Positions 37,643-46,078 of a DNA stretch of 62,434 bases are shown here, one piece after another; position 1 is the stretch's first letter, and each line of letters starts with the position of its first letter. The stretch covers positions 1 to 62,434 of the forward strand of contig CAMWNG010000004.1 of assembly GCA_947175575.1 (NCBI GenBank), given 5' to 3'. The notes under the pieces were generated by a model, which worked only from the letters and a program-made list of their open reading frames with translations, was not told the DNA's origin and made no database searches. A program made the position numbers and the translations under genes. The DNA comes from an uncultured Bacteroidales bacterium (lineage in GTDB: Bacteria > Bacteroidota > Bacteroidia > Bacteroidales > Muribaculaceae).

Positions 37643-38728
37643 TTATTCTTGTTCCCAGCCACTGAACTCAAATACAGACTCTCCGTCCATTCCTAACATT
37701 TGGCCTTCCACCGTTGAACGGACATAGTGCCGTTCTCCCATGTAACCATACGTCAGTTCGAAAACAAAGGCTGCATCCGTACTACCTCCATCTAACGTCC
37801 TCACTTCACAAACGATACCTGAACTATCTTCGCTTAAAGATTCATCAGTCTTTATGCGTAATAAATACATGTTTCCGAGCGGAGACAGATATCGGCCATC
37901 TCCGTTCTCACGATCGAGCGACAAATAGAATTCCCTTCCATCAGAGAAGTGACATATATATGGTGCACTTTCTGACATTGCGAAGAGTTTTTTCTTATTT
38001 GCCTCGTAATCGAATTCATCATATACTACTGCTTCGGTTTCATATTCATCAAGGTCATAGTCATGACTCATAGCGCGTGAAGACACAATACAACCGCCGA
38101 TTAACAGAGCTATGCAGCCTAAGGTTATGCCGATAGAACCGGCATCGAATTTTGTCGGGACATTATGTGCATCGTAATCCGTTTCATCGGTCTCGGGATC
38201 AGTATAATTGGTGTACTTGCACAGCATCACCAGAAGAATGATTCCACCAATGAACGGTATCAGAGAAATCAGAATCATCCAGGGATTTACTCCTGCATCG
38301 CGCAGACGCCGAACACAGAGAGCCAATCCGGGAACAACAATTGCAAGATTAAATACGACGAGAAGCACTATACCTACTGTCGCACCGGCAGACCCCGTGG
38401 CCGATAGCAGCAACATCGCTCCTATAACTCCAAGAGCCACTATGAAATACGCCAGATATGACAGCCAGAACTTCGTGCGGCTTGCACGACCCTTGAAATC
38501 GGCATAATGACGGAAATAAGTATCAATGAAATACTCCTGAAAGAAAGGTGTTTTTTCAAGTTCATCGTAGAAATCTGAATCAGGCTCTTCTGTTTGCGGG
38601 GCGTCCGCCACCGGAGCAGGCTGCGATGCAACGGCTGCGTCCGGCAACATTTCACCGCAAAAGCGGCATTTTCGGGCCGTATTCGCGATCATCTCCCCGC
38701 AATACGGGCATGGTTTACGTTCATTCAT
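37643..38728 (-). CDS. zinc-ribbon DUF805 membrane protein
   Basis: A 361-residue membrane protein. Residues 7-27 form a double-zinc-knuckle ribbon (CPYCGEMIANTARKCRFCGE). A low-complexity Ala/Pro linker follows, then a DUF805 domain (about residues 60-195) with FKGRASRTKFWLSY and three to four membrane spans, one further span and an extracytoplasmic C-terminal domain of about 130 residues. The cytoplasmic ribbon suggests partner or metal binding. It shares this ribbon-plus-membrane plan with the protein at 39605-40360. Confidence 0.82.
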   Translation of the reverse strand: MNERKPCPYCGEMIANTARKCRFCGEMLPDAAVASQPAPVADAPQTEEPDSDFYDELEKTPFFQEYFIDTYFRHYADFKGRASRTKFWLSYLAYFIVALGVIGAMLLLSATGSAGATVGIVLLVVFNLAIVVPGLALCVRRLRDAGVNPWMILISLIPFIGGIILLVMLCKYTNYTDPETDETDYDAHNVPTKFDAGSIGITLGCIALLIGGCIVSSRAMSHDYDLDEYETEAVVYDEFDYEANKKKLFAMSESAPYICHFSDGREFYLSLDRENGDGRYLSPLGNMYLLRIKTDESLSEDSSGIVCEVRTLDGGSTDAAFVFELTYGYMGERHYVRSTVEGQMLGMDGESVFEFSGWEQE

Positions 38729-38777
38729 AATATTTTATTCTATGTTATCGCAGTATAGAATTTGTTATAAAGAAACC

Positions 38778-39602
38778 TCAGGCAGAACGTCGATTCTTTT
38801 TTTGCTTCTTGTTAAGTACATTATCAGGTGAAGATATCAAGAATGGATAATATTTAATTTCACCGAATTCATAACTTGTCGAATGTTTTTTCTTCTCGAA
38901 TAATATAGTCACGGCTCTTTCACAGTCATATCCGACATCCCATGTGCCGTCTTCGTCATCATAGACGGCATAAACTGGACGGGGGAATTTCTGATGTCCC
39001 ATACGCACCAGAGCTTGGCCTACAACAACTTGCGGAGCATAATTAGGATGGTTGGCTGTACCCATAAGATATCTGCCGAATTGCACCTTATTCTCGGGTG
39101 TTATACGTTTCATCGCATAAACATTCGCGGCTTCGTCATCTACGCTCTGCGGCATCCTATAAATATGTGAGAACTCCCTTAGATCCAAATGGATACCTTC
39201 GCCTTCTCCATACGCGTTAAGTCCGGGATTCTTTTTAAATACTTCTACTACCTCATTGACTGCATCCAACAAGTAATCTTGATGATCGTTACAGTAATCG
39301 ACAAAGTTTGAATACTTATCGCCGACATCTTCTCCGGTAAAAGTTGCCAGCGCGCTAAACATACCTGTAAAAGGATTGTTATAGAACGCCTCTGCCTCCT
39401 TTTCTTCTTTTTTTGCAACAGCGTGAACACACTCCCACAAATCATCATAGAGACTTTGAGGATCAATCGCATTCTCCACATTACTTTCGTAAATTTTCTG
39501 TGCGATATTCTTATTTATTATCTTGATCTCTGTGTCCGTTAGCGTAGGTTTAGCACATGAAACCAGCATCAATATGCCAACGAAAATAACTGCGTTTTTC
39601 AT
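38778..39602 (-). CDS. predicted lipoprotein
   Basis: A 274-residue lipoprotein from the start at 39602: MKNAVIFVGILMLVSCAKP, lipobox LVSC (Cys near 16). The rest is helical in the first half and mixed later, ending in a basic tail (NKKQKKNRRSA). No family recognised. The start at 39602 is used because the upstream residues are not signal-like and because it lies 2 bases after the stop of the preceding zinc-ribbon gene, fitting a coupled operon. Confidence 0.72.
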   Translation of the reverse strand: MKNAVIFVGILMLVSCAKPTLTDTEIKIINKNIAQKIYESNVENAIDPQSLYDDLWECVHAVAKKEEKEAEAFYNNPFTGMFSALATFTGEDVGDKYSNFVDYCNDHQDYLLDAVNEVVEVFKKNPGLNAYGEGEGIHLDLREFSHIYRMPQSVDDEAANVYAMKRITPENKVQFGRYLMGTANHPNYAPQVVVGQALVRMGHQKFPRPVYAVYDDEDGTWDVGYDCERAVTILFEKKKHSTSYEFGEIKYYPFLISSPDNVLNKKQKKNRRSA

Positions 39603-39604
39603 TT

Positions 39605-40360
39605 TTACTCTTCCGATGAGGTTTCGCCAGTCAGTAATGCTCTGAAATAATTCAATGGCGCGGCAGTAAACAAAATAAAAGCGAGACAAGTATATCTATT
39701 GTTCTCAGGAAAACACGTTTCACACAATAACTGTACTATAGGTGTTAAAATCAACAAGATTCCGAGCATACCGTTATTTGACTTGAAAAAACCTATGGCA
39801 AGAAGTAGGTTTATTACTAACGCTATTACAACACAAGCTAATATTAATGTCGCGCTACCTTCTGAAACATTCTCCATATTATCCGTAAAGGCAAGTATAA
39901 TTACATACAATGCTTCAAATATTATTGTAGTGATAAAAAGGCCTTTCGACGGGGATTCGATTCCCTCCACATCGAATTTGGTCATAGTACAGTATAGGAA
40001 CGCACATAGAACGCCTGAATATAGAAGATTTCCGATGATATAGAGAGGAGTGAGAAGATTTGCTTCGGCCATAGTTCTGACCATTTGGTACATGTTGCAA
40101 TCCACAATTGACATCAATATCGTGCCTGCGAAACCGATAGACAATAAAGCTGTCATTAGCGCTTTTCCATACGTCTTGACTTCTGTAGAATCGGATACTT
40201 CTCCAACAGAAGTTGCATCTTTCTGTATTTTTAAGTCAGATGATGCCGTTGGAGCCACTGCGTCGGATGCTCCTTCTTCAAGCCATTCGCCGCAGTAGCG
40301 GCATTTTTTGGCTGTTTCCTGAATTTCTTCCCCACACATGGGGCATGTTTTTGTAGACAT
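39605..40360 (-). CDS. zinc-ribbon polytopic membrane protein
   Basis: A 251-residue protein beginning with a ribbon CPMCGEEIQETAKKCRYCGEW (two CxxC pairs, given in two parts here), an acidic linker, then five to six membrane spans. It is first in the operon 40360-36630. The promoter at 40454-40485 and a triple TCAA-type site upstream of it are described separately. No enzymatic motif is visible; a sensor or adaptor role is an inference. Confidence 0.75.
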   Translation of the reverse strand: MSTKTCPMCGEEIQETAKKCRYCGEWLEEGASDAVAPTASSDLKIQKDATSVGEVSDSTEVKTYGKALMTALLSIGFAGTILMSIVDCNMYQMVRTMAEANLLTPLYIIGNLLYSGVLCAFLYCTMTKFDVEGIESPSKGLFITTIIFEALYVIILAFTDNMENVSEGSATLILACVVIALVINLLLAIGFFKSNNGMLGILLILTPIVQLLCETCFPENNRYTCLAFILFTAAPLNYFRALLTGETSSEE

Positions 40361-40453
40361 TTATATTATAATGATTGGTTATTTATAGCTAATTGATATT
40401 GTCCAATCTTTGCCTTAAACCTTTCTGTGCTTTAAGACAAAATTTATTTAGCA

Positions 40454-40485
40454 CAAAATTACAGAAATTCGTTGTCAATTTCAAA
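40454..40485 (-). promoter_or_regulatory. promoter of the zinc-ribbon/lipoprotein operon
   Basis: On the minus strand TTTG (40482-40485), 20 bases, TAATTTTG (40454-40461). The leader to the ATG at 40360 is about 87 bases. Confidence 0.65.
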
Positions 40486-40495
40486 AACAACGCGT

Positions 40496-40522
40496 TTCAA
40501 ATTATGTCAATTTATATCAATT
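40496..40522. promoter_or_regulatory. candidate operator, site 1 (three TCAA cores at 10-base steps)
   Basis: TCAA occurs at 40497-40500, 40507-40510 and 40517-40520, each exactly 10 bases apart, placing them on one face of the helix just upstream of the -33 element. Twenty-two of 27 bases equal site 2 at 41207-41233 read on the other strand. Confidence 0.6.
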
Positions 40523-40545
40523 ATGATTTTGAATGTTGGAATCTG

Positions 40546-41121
40546 TCATCCGGGGAGATATACCACTTCTGTCAGGCCGTTTTTCTCGCCGGCTATATAG
40601 TTTCCGAGGGTCTGTTCGCCACGGCGAACGTCGAAACATGTCAGAGCGCTACCCTTGCGAAAGAAATGGGCAACGAAGGTATCATCCTTCCTCAATTTGG
40701 CATTCACGGCCTCTAACACTCTGAAACGCATGTCGCCAATGTATTCGAGTAACGCGCTTCGTTCGGGCATCCATACTATACGCACACGGTCTGAAGGATG
40801 CAGGTCATCGGACGATAGCGATCCTACATTTACGAAATCGCTCTCGGCTCGGCTCTCCTTTATCAAGCTCACCACATACGCGTCCCAATCTATGAAGTCG
40901 AGACATCGCGCGAGGGTGGTGAGTGTGGTGAGCCGCGGACGTGTGGTCGATTTGGAATAACCCCATATTCGTTGAAGCGTCGACTCGCTGATCACCTCGC
41001 CTGTTTCCTTTTTTATATTTAATGAGAGGAGTTTGAAATCAGCCGGAGTCTTGAAAGTGTGAAAGAAACGCATCTCGATGTCGCGCTTCAGACATTCTAT
41101 TGCAAACAGGGTTATATCCAT
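40546..41121 (-). CDS. predicted DNA-binding regulator
   Basis: A 191-residue cytoplasmic protein. About residues 20-80 contain a helix-rich unit with ADFKLLSLNIKKET, ISESTLQRIWGYSKST and TLTTLARCLDFIDWDAYV, the pattern of a Bacteroidetes HTH-like domain that begins many orphan regulators. The C-terminal 100 residues are of mixed fold with no name (RFRVLEAVNAKLRKDD, GEQTLGNYI). The start at 41121 follows a canonical promoter by about 50 bases; earlier in-frame codons lie inside that promoter. Matching repeat sites flank the gene, so autoregulation is probable. Regulator status is inferred, not shown. Confidence 0.72.
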   Translation of the reverse strand: MDITLFAIECLKRDIEMRFFHTFKTPADFKLLSLNIKKETGEVISESTLQRIWGYSKSTTRPRLTTLTTLARCLDFIDWDAYVVSLIKESRAESDFVNVGSLSSDDLHPSDRVRIVWMPERSALLEYIGDMRFRVLEAVNAKLRKDDTFVAHFFRKGSALTCFDVRRGEQTLGNYIAGEKNGLTEVVYLPG

Positions 41122-41174
41122 TCTGAATCGTAATTGAATAATTTTGTGATGATAGCCTTTGCTATAATTTGGCA

Positions 41175-41205
41175 CAAAAGTACACAATCATACTCAACTC
41201 GCAAA
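41175..41205 (-). promoter_or_regulatory. promoter of the regulator gene
   Basis: On the minus strand TTTG (41202-41205), 19 bases, TACTTTTG (41175-41182), a full consensus match. Confidence 0.75.
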
Positions 41206-41206
41206 A

Positions 41207-41233
41207 AATTGACATAGATTGACATGGATTGAA
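41207..41233. promoter_or_regulatory. candidate operator, site 2 (three TTGA cores at 10-base steps)
   Basis: TTGA at 41209-41212, 41219-41222 and 41229-41232, exactly 10 bases apart, two of them inside ATTGACAT. The block abuts the -33 element of the regulator promoter. Read on the minus strand it matches site 1 at 22 of 27 bases, with reversed orientation relative to transcription. Confidence 0.6.
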
Positions 41234-41247
41234 CGGGTATGCCACGC

Positions 41248-42519
41248 TCATGAGCCATGATAAGTGAGAAGATTAAAGCGTATCCGGAAGTAGAAAAGCC
41301 TCCGCGCCCTTGACGAATAATATCTCTCCCACCCGTTTTCGGAATACTTGTTTTCCAATAATCCGCTGTATGAATCCATGTATCGGGATGTCACGGAATC
41401 AATCTCTTCCGGCAATAAACGCCGCCCTGAAAAAATCGGCTCGACTTCATTGACATACACCGAATCCGCTGTTCTGATCGCAATGGCATCGGCAGCTTCG
41501 TCCTCACTTACATCTCCGATAGAGTATCTGTATAGAAGATCGCCTGCAAACCGCGCCCGACGGTCGAGATCAACGGTATCCTCTGCTTCATCAATCATCC
41601 GCTCTTCGGCAACAATATTGGCTGTGGTATCAAGAACCACGCCGTCCTCAATAATTTCAGTCCTGTGACCGTGCGAAGACATCCACCATGCAGCACTTGC
41701 CGCGACTATAAGCACCGGTATGATAATGGCTGCTCGGCGCATACCCTTAGCCCTGCCACGGTTTTGAAACCATGACAAAGCCTCACGGCTCGTGCCGAAA
41801 CGTCCTTTTGTCAATTCACGGGCAAGTGCGGAGATACGTGTGCTGACAGCCGCATCATCCACCTCTCCCGCCATCTCCGCAAGAGTCAGCCCAAGGGCAT
41901 AAAGATCATCGGCCGGGGACGGCCGTTCACCCGTGTATTCCGGTCGCTGATAGCGCGGCGTCCCGGCCGGTTCTTTCAGAAGCAGTTGCTCTGGAGCGTC
42001 CGCACACCCGAAATCTATGATCTTCACATTCCCGGTGAGAGTATCGATCATGATGTTGGCAGGTTTAATGTCGCGATGCACCACTCCGGCTCTATGCACC
42101 GCTTCAAGGGCTTCGAGCAGTCCGCACACCACATTTATGGCCTCCGGCCCGCTTAATTTCTCGCTTTCGGAATCTATCAGCTCACGCAACGTGACCCCGG
42201 GGCAATATTCCATCTCCAGAGCCGGAATGCCGTCAAGCACCGTGATTAATCCGAACGACCGGCACACTCCCGGATGATCGATGCCGAATCCGATGCTGAA
42301 TTCTTTATGCAACTGTGCGTTTACCAGAGGATCGTCAATGAACTTGCTCCCGGCACATTTCAGAATCACACGTCTGCCGAAATGGCGCGCACCGAAAATC
42401 CGGAACCGCCCTGATGCCGATTCATATATGAGGTGCATACCGGTTATGCCTTCCTCATTTTGCGTCGCAAACGAGGAAGGTGCCCTCATGAATCCGGATT
42501 CAGAATCGCTCTCCATCAT
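41248..42519 (-). CDS. Hanks-type serine/threonine protein kinase with extracytoplasmic domain
   Basis: A 423-residue membrane kinase. The N-terminal kinase domain has VVHRDIKPANIMID (catalytic Asp near 147), KIIDFGCAD in place of DFG-[LM], and GTPRYQRPEY for the activation segment end. The glycine loop at the N-terminus is degenerate (YESASGRFRIFGARHFGRR), but the Lys in VILKCAG is present. A single membrane span (AAIIIPVLIVAASAAWW, about residues 262-279) leads to an extracytoplasmic part of 140 residues without PASTA repeats. It lies head-to-tail upstream of the regulator gene. Confidence 0.87.
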   Translation of the reverse strand: MMESDSESGFMRAPSSFATQNEEGITGMHLIYESASGRFRIFGARHFGRRVILKCAGSKFIDDPLVNAQLHKEFSIGFGIDHPGVCRSFGLITVLDGIPALEMEYCPGVTLRELIDSESEKLSGPEAINVVCGLLEALEAVHRAGVVHRDIKPANIMIDTLTGNVKIIDFGCADAPEQLLLKEPAGTPRYQRPEYTGERPSPADDLYALGLTLAEMAGEVDDAAVSTRISALARELTKGRFGTSREALSWFQNRGRAKGMRRAAIIIPVLIVAASAAWWMSSHGHRTEIIEDGVVLDTTANIVAEERMIDEAEDTVDLDRRARFAGDLLYRYSIGDVSEDEAADAIAIRTADSVYVNEVEPIFSGRRLLPEEIDSVTSRYMDSYSGLLENKYSENGWERYYSSRARRLFYFRIRFNLLTYHGS

Positions 42520-42597
42520 TAGAAACTTAACTTCGGCATAAAATTATAAAAAGATTTCCGAACCGCAAAAACTCTCCGGAACAATTGGCCGTAAAAA

Positions 42598-42626
42598 AAT
42601 CCCCGAAAGCTGTTCTGCCGGGGATT
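42598..42626 (-). terminator. terminator of the 42650-43282 gene
   Basis: An 8-bp perfect stem (42598-42605 with 42619-42626). On the minus strand it is followed by a run of seven T. Confidence 0.75.
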
Positions 42627-42649
42627 CTATTCATATTATGTGTATGATA

Positions 42650-43282
42650 TCAGTTCGTGCGATGGAAATGGAGGGTCTGTTTGGGATTCTCGACTTCGAA
42701 TGTAAGAATCGTACCTTTCTGTTCCACATTCACATCGTCAAGATAGCTGAACCTCTGCATTTCGGCGGTCATAGCCTTGGTGATGGCTATCTTCCACTCC
42801 TGTACGGTCACGGAAGTAAGTGAGTCCACTTCAGGCTGCTGGGCGCCGGTCAGGAGATTTTGTGAAAAGGTGACGCCGTTCTGGTCTACATTGACCTGAA
42901 GCGTGTTGGCATCGAGCGCGAGAAGCAGTTCGTCGCGATCGTCATCCTTATACATCCATTTTCCCGATACAGAGGCGGTGGCGGCCACATCCACTTCGTA
43001 TGCTTCGTCAAGGCCATCCAGCTGACCGGCTGCTACGGCTTGATTTATGCTCAACATGCTCGAAAGTACTACCGGACCTCCGTTCACTTCACTATCGTCG
43101 ATGAACGAGATGGTCATGAGCGATGATGCCCGGTCGGCCTGAGGTATCTGAGAGGTGATGTCGATGGGAGCTGTGGCAGTCCATTCACCCTGGAACTCAG
43201 CCTGTTTATGGCATGATGAAAGAGATAGAAGCGATGAAGCCAGAACAACTGTAAGCAGAGAGTAACGCATTTCGGATGACAA
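42650..43282 (-). CDS. predicted lipoprotein
   Basis: A 210-residue lipoprotein with lipobox LSSC (Cys near 24). The mature chain starts FQGEWTATAP and alternates beta strands, ending in VENPKQTLHFHRTN; it resembles lipocalin-like or DUF5004-type lipoproteins of Bacteroidetes, but the match is by pattern only. An internal ATG at 43270 may be the true start. It has its own terminator; the promoter is not clear. Confidence 0.72.
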   Translation of the reverse strand: MSSEMRYSLLTVVLASSLLSLSSCHKQAEFQGEWTATAPIDITSQIPQADRASSLMTISFIDDSEVNGGPVVLSSMLSINQAVAAGQLDGLDEAYEVDVAATASVSGKWMYKDDDRDELLLALDANTLQVNVDQNGVTFSQNLLTGAQQPEVDSLTSVTVQEWKIAITKAMTAEMQRFSYLDDVNVEQKGTILTFEVENPKQTLHFHRTN

Positions 43283-43328
43283 TTGAAATTTGTAATTACG
43301 ATTTTAACTTAAAACAAACCGACACGGT

Positions 43329-44057
43329 CTACTGTTCACTCGGCAAAGCCGATGCGATGGCCTCGCGTGATTTTTCCATCAGTTCCATCAGATCGTGGCG
43401 GCCGCCTTCGGGCGCGAGAATCGGTTTGTGGATAGTGAGATGTATCGTTCCCCAGTGAGGGATGAGGGTCGTACGGGACATGACGGCGTATGCGCCGTCT
43501 ATCGTTACGGGTACCACGGGCAGCCCGAATTCCGTTGCCAGGGTATATGCGCCGCGTTTGAACCGATGGAGTTTGCCGTCAGGAGTCCTGGCTCCTTCGG
43601 GAAAGACAACCACTGACATGCCACCGGCCAATCGTTTCTCGGCCGTCTCCATGGTCTGACGGATGGCGGACGGCGAGGAATTGTCCACAAAAATATGTCC
43701 CGACACACGGCAACTGTAACCCACCAGGGGCAGTTTCTCAAGGCTCTTCTTCATCATCCATCGGAAATTATGGCCTAAATAGCCGTATATCGAGAAAATG
43801 TCGTAAGCCCCCTGATGGTTGGCTACGAAGACATACGACTGTCCCTGCGATATATTCTCGCGTCCGCTGACAGTGACACGCACCAGCGTGAGCAGACAGA
43901 TGGCTCGCGCCCAGAAATGAGGCACCCAGTAGCCCAGCGAGCGCCCCAGGCCGATAAACGTAAAGAAAATGGTGAGCACCGCCGCCAGAATTGTCAGAGT
44001 CAGCCCGAGAGGCAGCAGGACACACAGCTGATATATTCTATAAAGGATCAGTTTCAT
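43329..44057 (-). CDS. plsC: 1-acyl-sn-glycerol-3-phosphate acyltransferase
   Basis: Acyl-CoA or acyl-ACP dependent acyltransferase that makes phosphatidic acid from lysophosphatidic acid. Block I is NHQGAYD (near residues 79-85, the NHX4D motif), block III is FPEGART (near residue 155) and block IV lies in the VPVTIDGAY segment. An N-terminal hydrophobic helix anchors it in the membrane. At 242 residues the length is normal. The gene follows pgpA by 13 bases, so two steps of glycerophospholipid synthesis are coupled here. Confidence 0.9.
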   Translation of the reverse strand: MKLILYRIYQLCVLLPLGLTLTILAAVLTIFFTFIGLGRSLGYWVPHFWARAICLLTLVRVTVSGRENISQGQSYVFVANHQGAYDIFSIYGYLGHNFRWMMKKSLEKLPLVGYSCRVSGHIFVDNSSPSAIRQTMETAEKRLAGGMSVVVFPEGARTPDGKLHRFKRGAYTLATEFGLPVVPVTIDGAYAVMSRTTLIPHWGTIHLTIHKPILAPEGGRHDLMELMEKSREAIASALPSEQ

Positions 44058-44070
44058 GTCAGAAATCGTA

Positions 44071-44580
44071 TCAGTTAAAGAACAGAAGTTTAATTATCCA
44101 CAGAATAATGAGGGCATACGTTCCGGCGAGCACATCGTCCATCATCACGCCCCACCCTCCGGGAAATTTCTTCTCGATGGCGCGGCATCCCAGCGGCTTA
44201 GTGATGTCGATGATACGGAAAAGCGCGAAGCCGAGCAATCCGGTGAGCCATGTCCATTCTCCCGCCGGAGCTATCAGCAATGGAATCCAGCAACCGACAT
44301 ACTCGTCGATCACCACCGCGCGGGGATCAGGCCCCCAGTAACGCTCCATGACAGTGGAAGTCCACGCGCCCAAAACGGTGACGCCAACTATCAGCACGGC
44401 CGTCACTATCGTAAGCCACACAGGAGGCAGAAAGATATAAAGGACATACCACAGCAGCAGCCCTGTGAACGCGGCGTAGGTGCCCGGGGCTCCGGGTATC
44501 ATACCGGTGTAAAGCCCCGTGGACAGAATTTCATGAAACCGCGGTGCCACTCCGAGTTTCTTATAATTATTATCGCTCAT
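44071..44580 (-). CDS. pgpA: phosphatidylglycerophosphatase A
   Basis: Membrane phosphatase converting phosphatidylglycerol phosphate to phosphatidylglycerol. It shows TGLYTGMIPGAPGTYA, DEYVGCWIPLLI and the LFRIIDITKPLGCRAIEK segment with the DxxKPxxxR-like signature, and has four hydrophobic segments. The start at 44580 (MSDNNYKK) is used because an earlier in-frame ATG lies upstream of the promoter at 44601-44608. It precedes plsC in an operon. Confidence 0.9.
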   Translation of the reverse strand: MSDNNYKKLGVAPRFHEILSTGLYTGMIPGAPGTYAAFTGLLLWYVLYIFLPPVWLTIVTAVLIVGVTVLGAWTSTVMERYWGPDPRAVVIDEYVGCWIPLLIAPAGEWTWLTGLLGFALFRIIDITKPLGCRAIEKKFPGGWGVMMDDVLAGTYALIILWIIKLLFFN

Positions 44581-44600
44581 TAATTTTTGAATTTCTGCTG

Positions 44601-44632
44601 CAAAGTTAATCAAAAATCGGAGATTTGCCAAA
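44601..44632 (-). promoter_or_regulatory. promoter of pgpA-plsC
   Basis: On the minus strand TTTG (44629-44632), 20 bases, TAACTTTG (44601-44608). It lies just downstream of the long hairpin at 44638-44697. Confidence 0.7.
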
Positions 44633-44637
44633 GTGTC

Positions 44638-44697
44638 ATGATGTAATAAAAAGCAGTAACCGCCGGGGGCGGCGGTTACTGCTTTTTATTACATCAT
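44638..44697 (-). terminator. very long perfect hairpin after the 44698 gene
   Basis: A 27-bp perfect stem (44638-44664 with 44671-44697), extendable to 28 by G44665-C44670 around GGGG. The arms carry A5/T5 stretches, so it can end transcripts on either strand. It begins exactly at the stop codon of the gene at 44698. Confidence 0.85.
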
Positions 44698-46065
44698 TTA
44701 TCGGTAAACTTTTTTATTCATTCCGCGAACCATGGATGGATCGCCAGCGCGCTGAATGCGATTGATGCGCGGCATCTGTTTAGGAGCGTGGAACGGTGAA
44801 TAGATCGACCATTCGGAATCATTATCAGGATAGAAGTTGATGCGGAGAGTGGTCTTGCCGCCTTCCTTCGTCTTGGCGTAAATTATAAATGAATTCCACT
44901 CTTCCGGCACTTCCTTATTTATATATGTATATTCACCGGTACGATTGATTTCGTTTGTAATGTCGATCGAAGTACCACCCATTGCTATCTCCGGATAAGT
45001 GTAACCCATGTTGAGGCGGTCGTCAACCACATTTTCACTCAACAGACGCACGTATGCCTCTTCGACATTGCTCGGTGAGATCTCGAAATTGAATTTTACA
45101 TATCCTTCGGATTTCTCCTTGCTGTAAACGGTAATTGTCGGATTCTCGACCTCGCCGCTTCCTGAATACTCGAACACATATTCTCCCTGCTGCATATTGC
45201 CCTGAGCATCGTATGCCCGGACATACATTATATATTCGCCTGAATCGTATGCGGGCCATGTGGCGTTTTCAACTCCGGGCTGCATATCTCCCGTTCCGGC
45301 CAGAAATTCCATCGACCAGTTCTGTCCGAAAGTACCGATAAGGTTATCGAGACCGTATTGTTTGGCGTAAGCTTCCATCATGTCTTTCATGCCCCAGCAT
45401 GTGCGGACATAAAGGATCTCACTGTCTCCTTTAAAATTGAGCACCATGCCATAGTCCGTGATCTTATTGAGGGTGACATTAAGGCCGAGATCCACTTCGG
45501 ACGGGGCAAGTGTGCTCAGTTCCTCATAAACGAATGTTTCGAGCGGAGCCTGAGTGGCCGGATCAATTTCCCATGCGCACAGGAAATATTTTGTGCCGGG
45601 TATGACACTGAAGCGGTTTGCCTCGGAATATGTGTCATACTGCTCGAAATCGTTTTGAGTGAATTTGTTTGTGCCGATACCTACAAAGGCGTTATATGAC
45701 AGAGTGTATTGTATCGATGCCACTCGGCTCTCTTCGTCAAGAGCCTCGTACTCCTCGCCGAACATATCGAGAGCGGTATAATTGACATCCCAGTACGAAA
45801 GGAGATTGTGTGCATAAGCTACATTGTTATCTGCCGTATTGACTGTATAAGTGACCGTGTTCTTTCCTACGTTATTAAGAGTTAGCCAGATGCTTTCATC
45901 AAAAACATCATCGGGAAGTTTGAAGGATATGTAATCAACGGCATCCACGTCATATTTAGCTACGACGCGGTCGCCCTTCACGAGATACATTTTCTCGGTA
46001 TCCGCGCTTGCGCCCAACGATGCAATGAGGAGCGCGGCGGTCAGAATGGTATGTTTTGTCATCAT
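44698..46065 (-). CDS. predicted secreted protein, beta-rich
   Basis: A 455-residue exported protein with signal segment MTKHTILTAALLIASLGASA. The first mature part (KMYLVKGDRVVAKYDVDAVDYISF) has the short strand pattern common at the N-terminus of Bacteroidales secreted proteins, and a similar pattern occurs in the neighbouring 46079 protein. The middle and C-terminal parts look like fibronectin- or Ig-type strands (VTYTVNTADNNVAYAH). No enzymatic motif and no sorting tail. It lies 13 bases downstream of the 46079-46564 gene, so the two are cotranscribed. Confidence 0.7.
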   Translation of the reverse strand: MMTKHTILTAALLIASLGASADTEKMYLVKGDRVVAKYDVDAVDYISFKLPDDVFDESIWLTLNNVGKNTVTYTVNTADNNVAYAHNLLSYWDVNYTALDMFGEEYEALDEESRVASIQYTLSYNAFVGIGTNKFTQNDFEQYDTYSEANRFSVIPGTKYFLCAWEIDPATQAPLETFVYEELSTLAPSEVDLGLNVTLNKITDYGMVLNFKGDSEILYVRTCWGMKDMMEAYAKQYGLDNLIGTFGQNWSMEFLAGTGDMQPGVENATWPAYDSGEYIMYVRAYDAQGNMQQGEYVFEYSGSGEVENPTITVYSKEKSEGYVKFNFEISPSNVEEAYVRLLSENVVDDRLNMGYTYPEIAMGGTSIDITNEINRTGEYTYINKEVPEEWNSFIIYAKTKEGGKTTLRINFYPDNDSEWSIYSPFHAPKQMPRINRIQRAGDPSMVRGMNKKVYR

Positions 46066-46078
46066 CTGATCGGAATGA

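Noticed and set aside
41207-41233. The 10-base repeats as a small CRISPR or microsatellite
   Set aside because: There are only three units with no spacers, and the same block recurs at another promoter, which fits an operator better.
44094-44102. A DnaA-box-like TTATCCACA as a sign of a replication origin
   Set aside because: It is a single copy inside pgpA coding sequence; one near-match elsewhere (near 5507) is also coding. There is no box cluster and no dnaA/dnaN.
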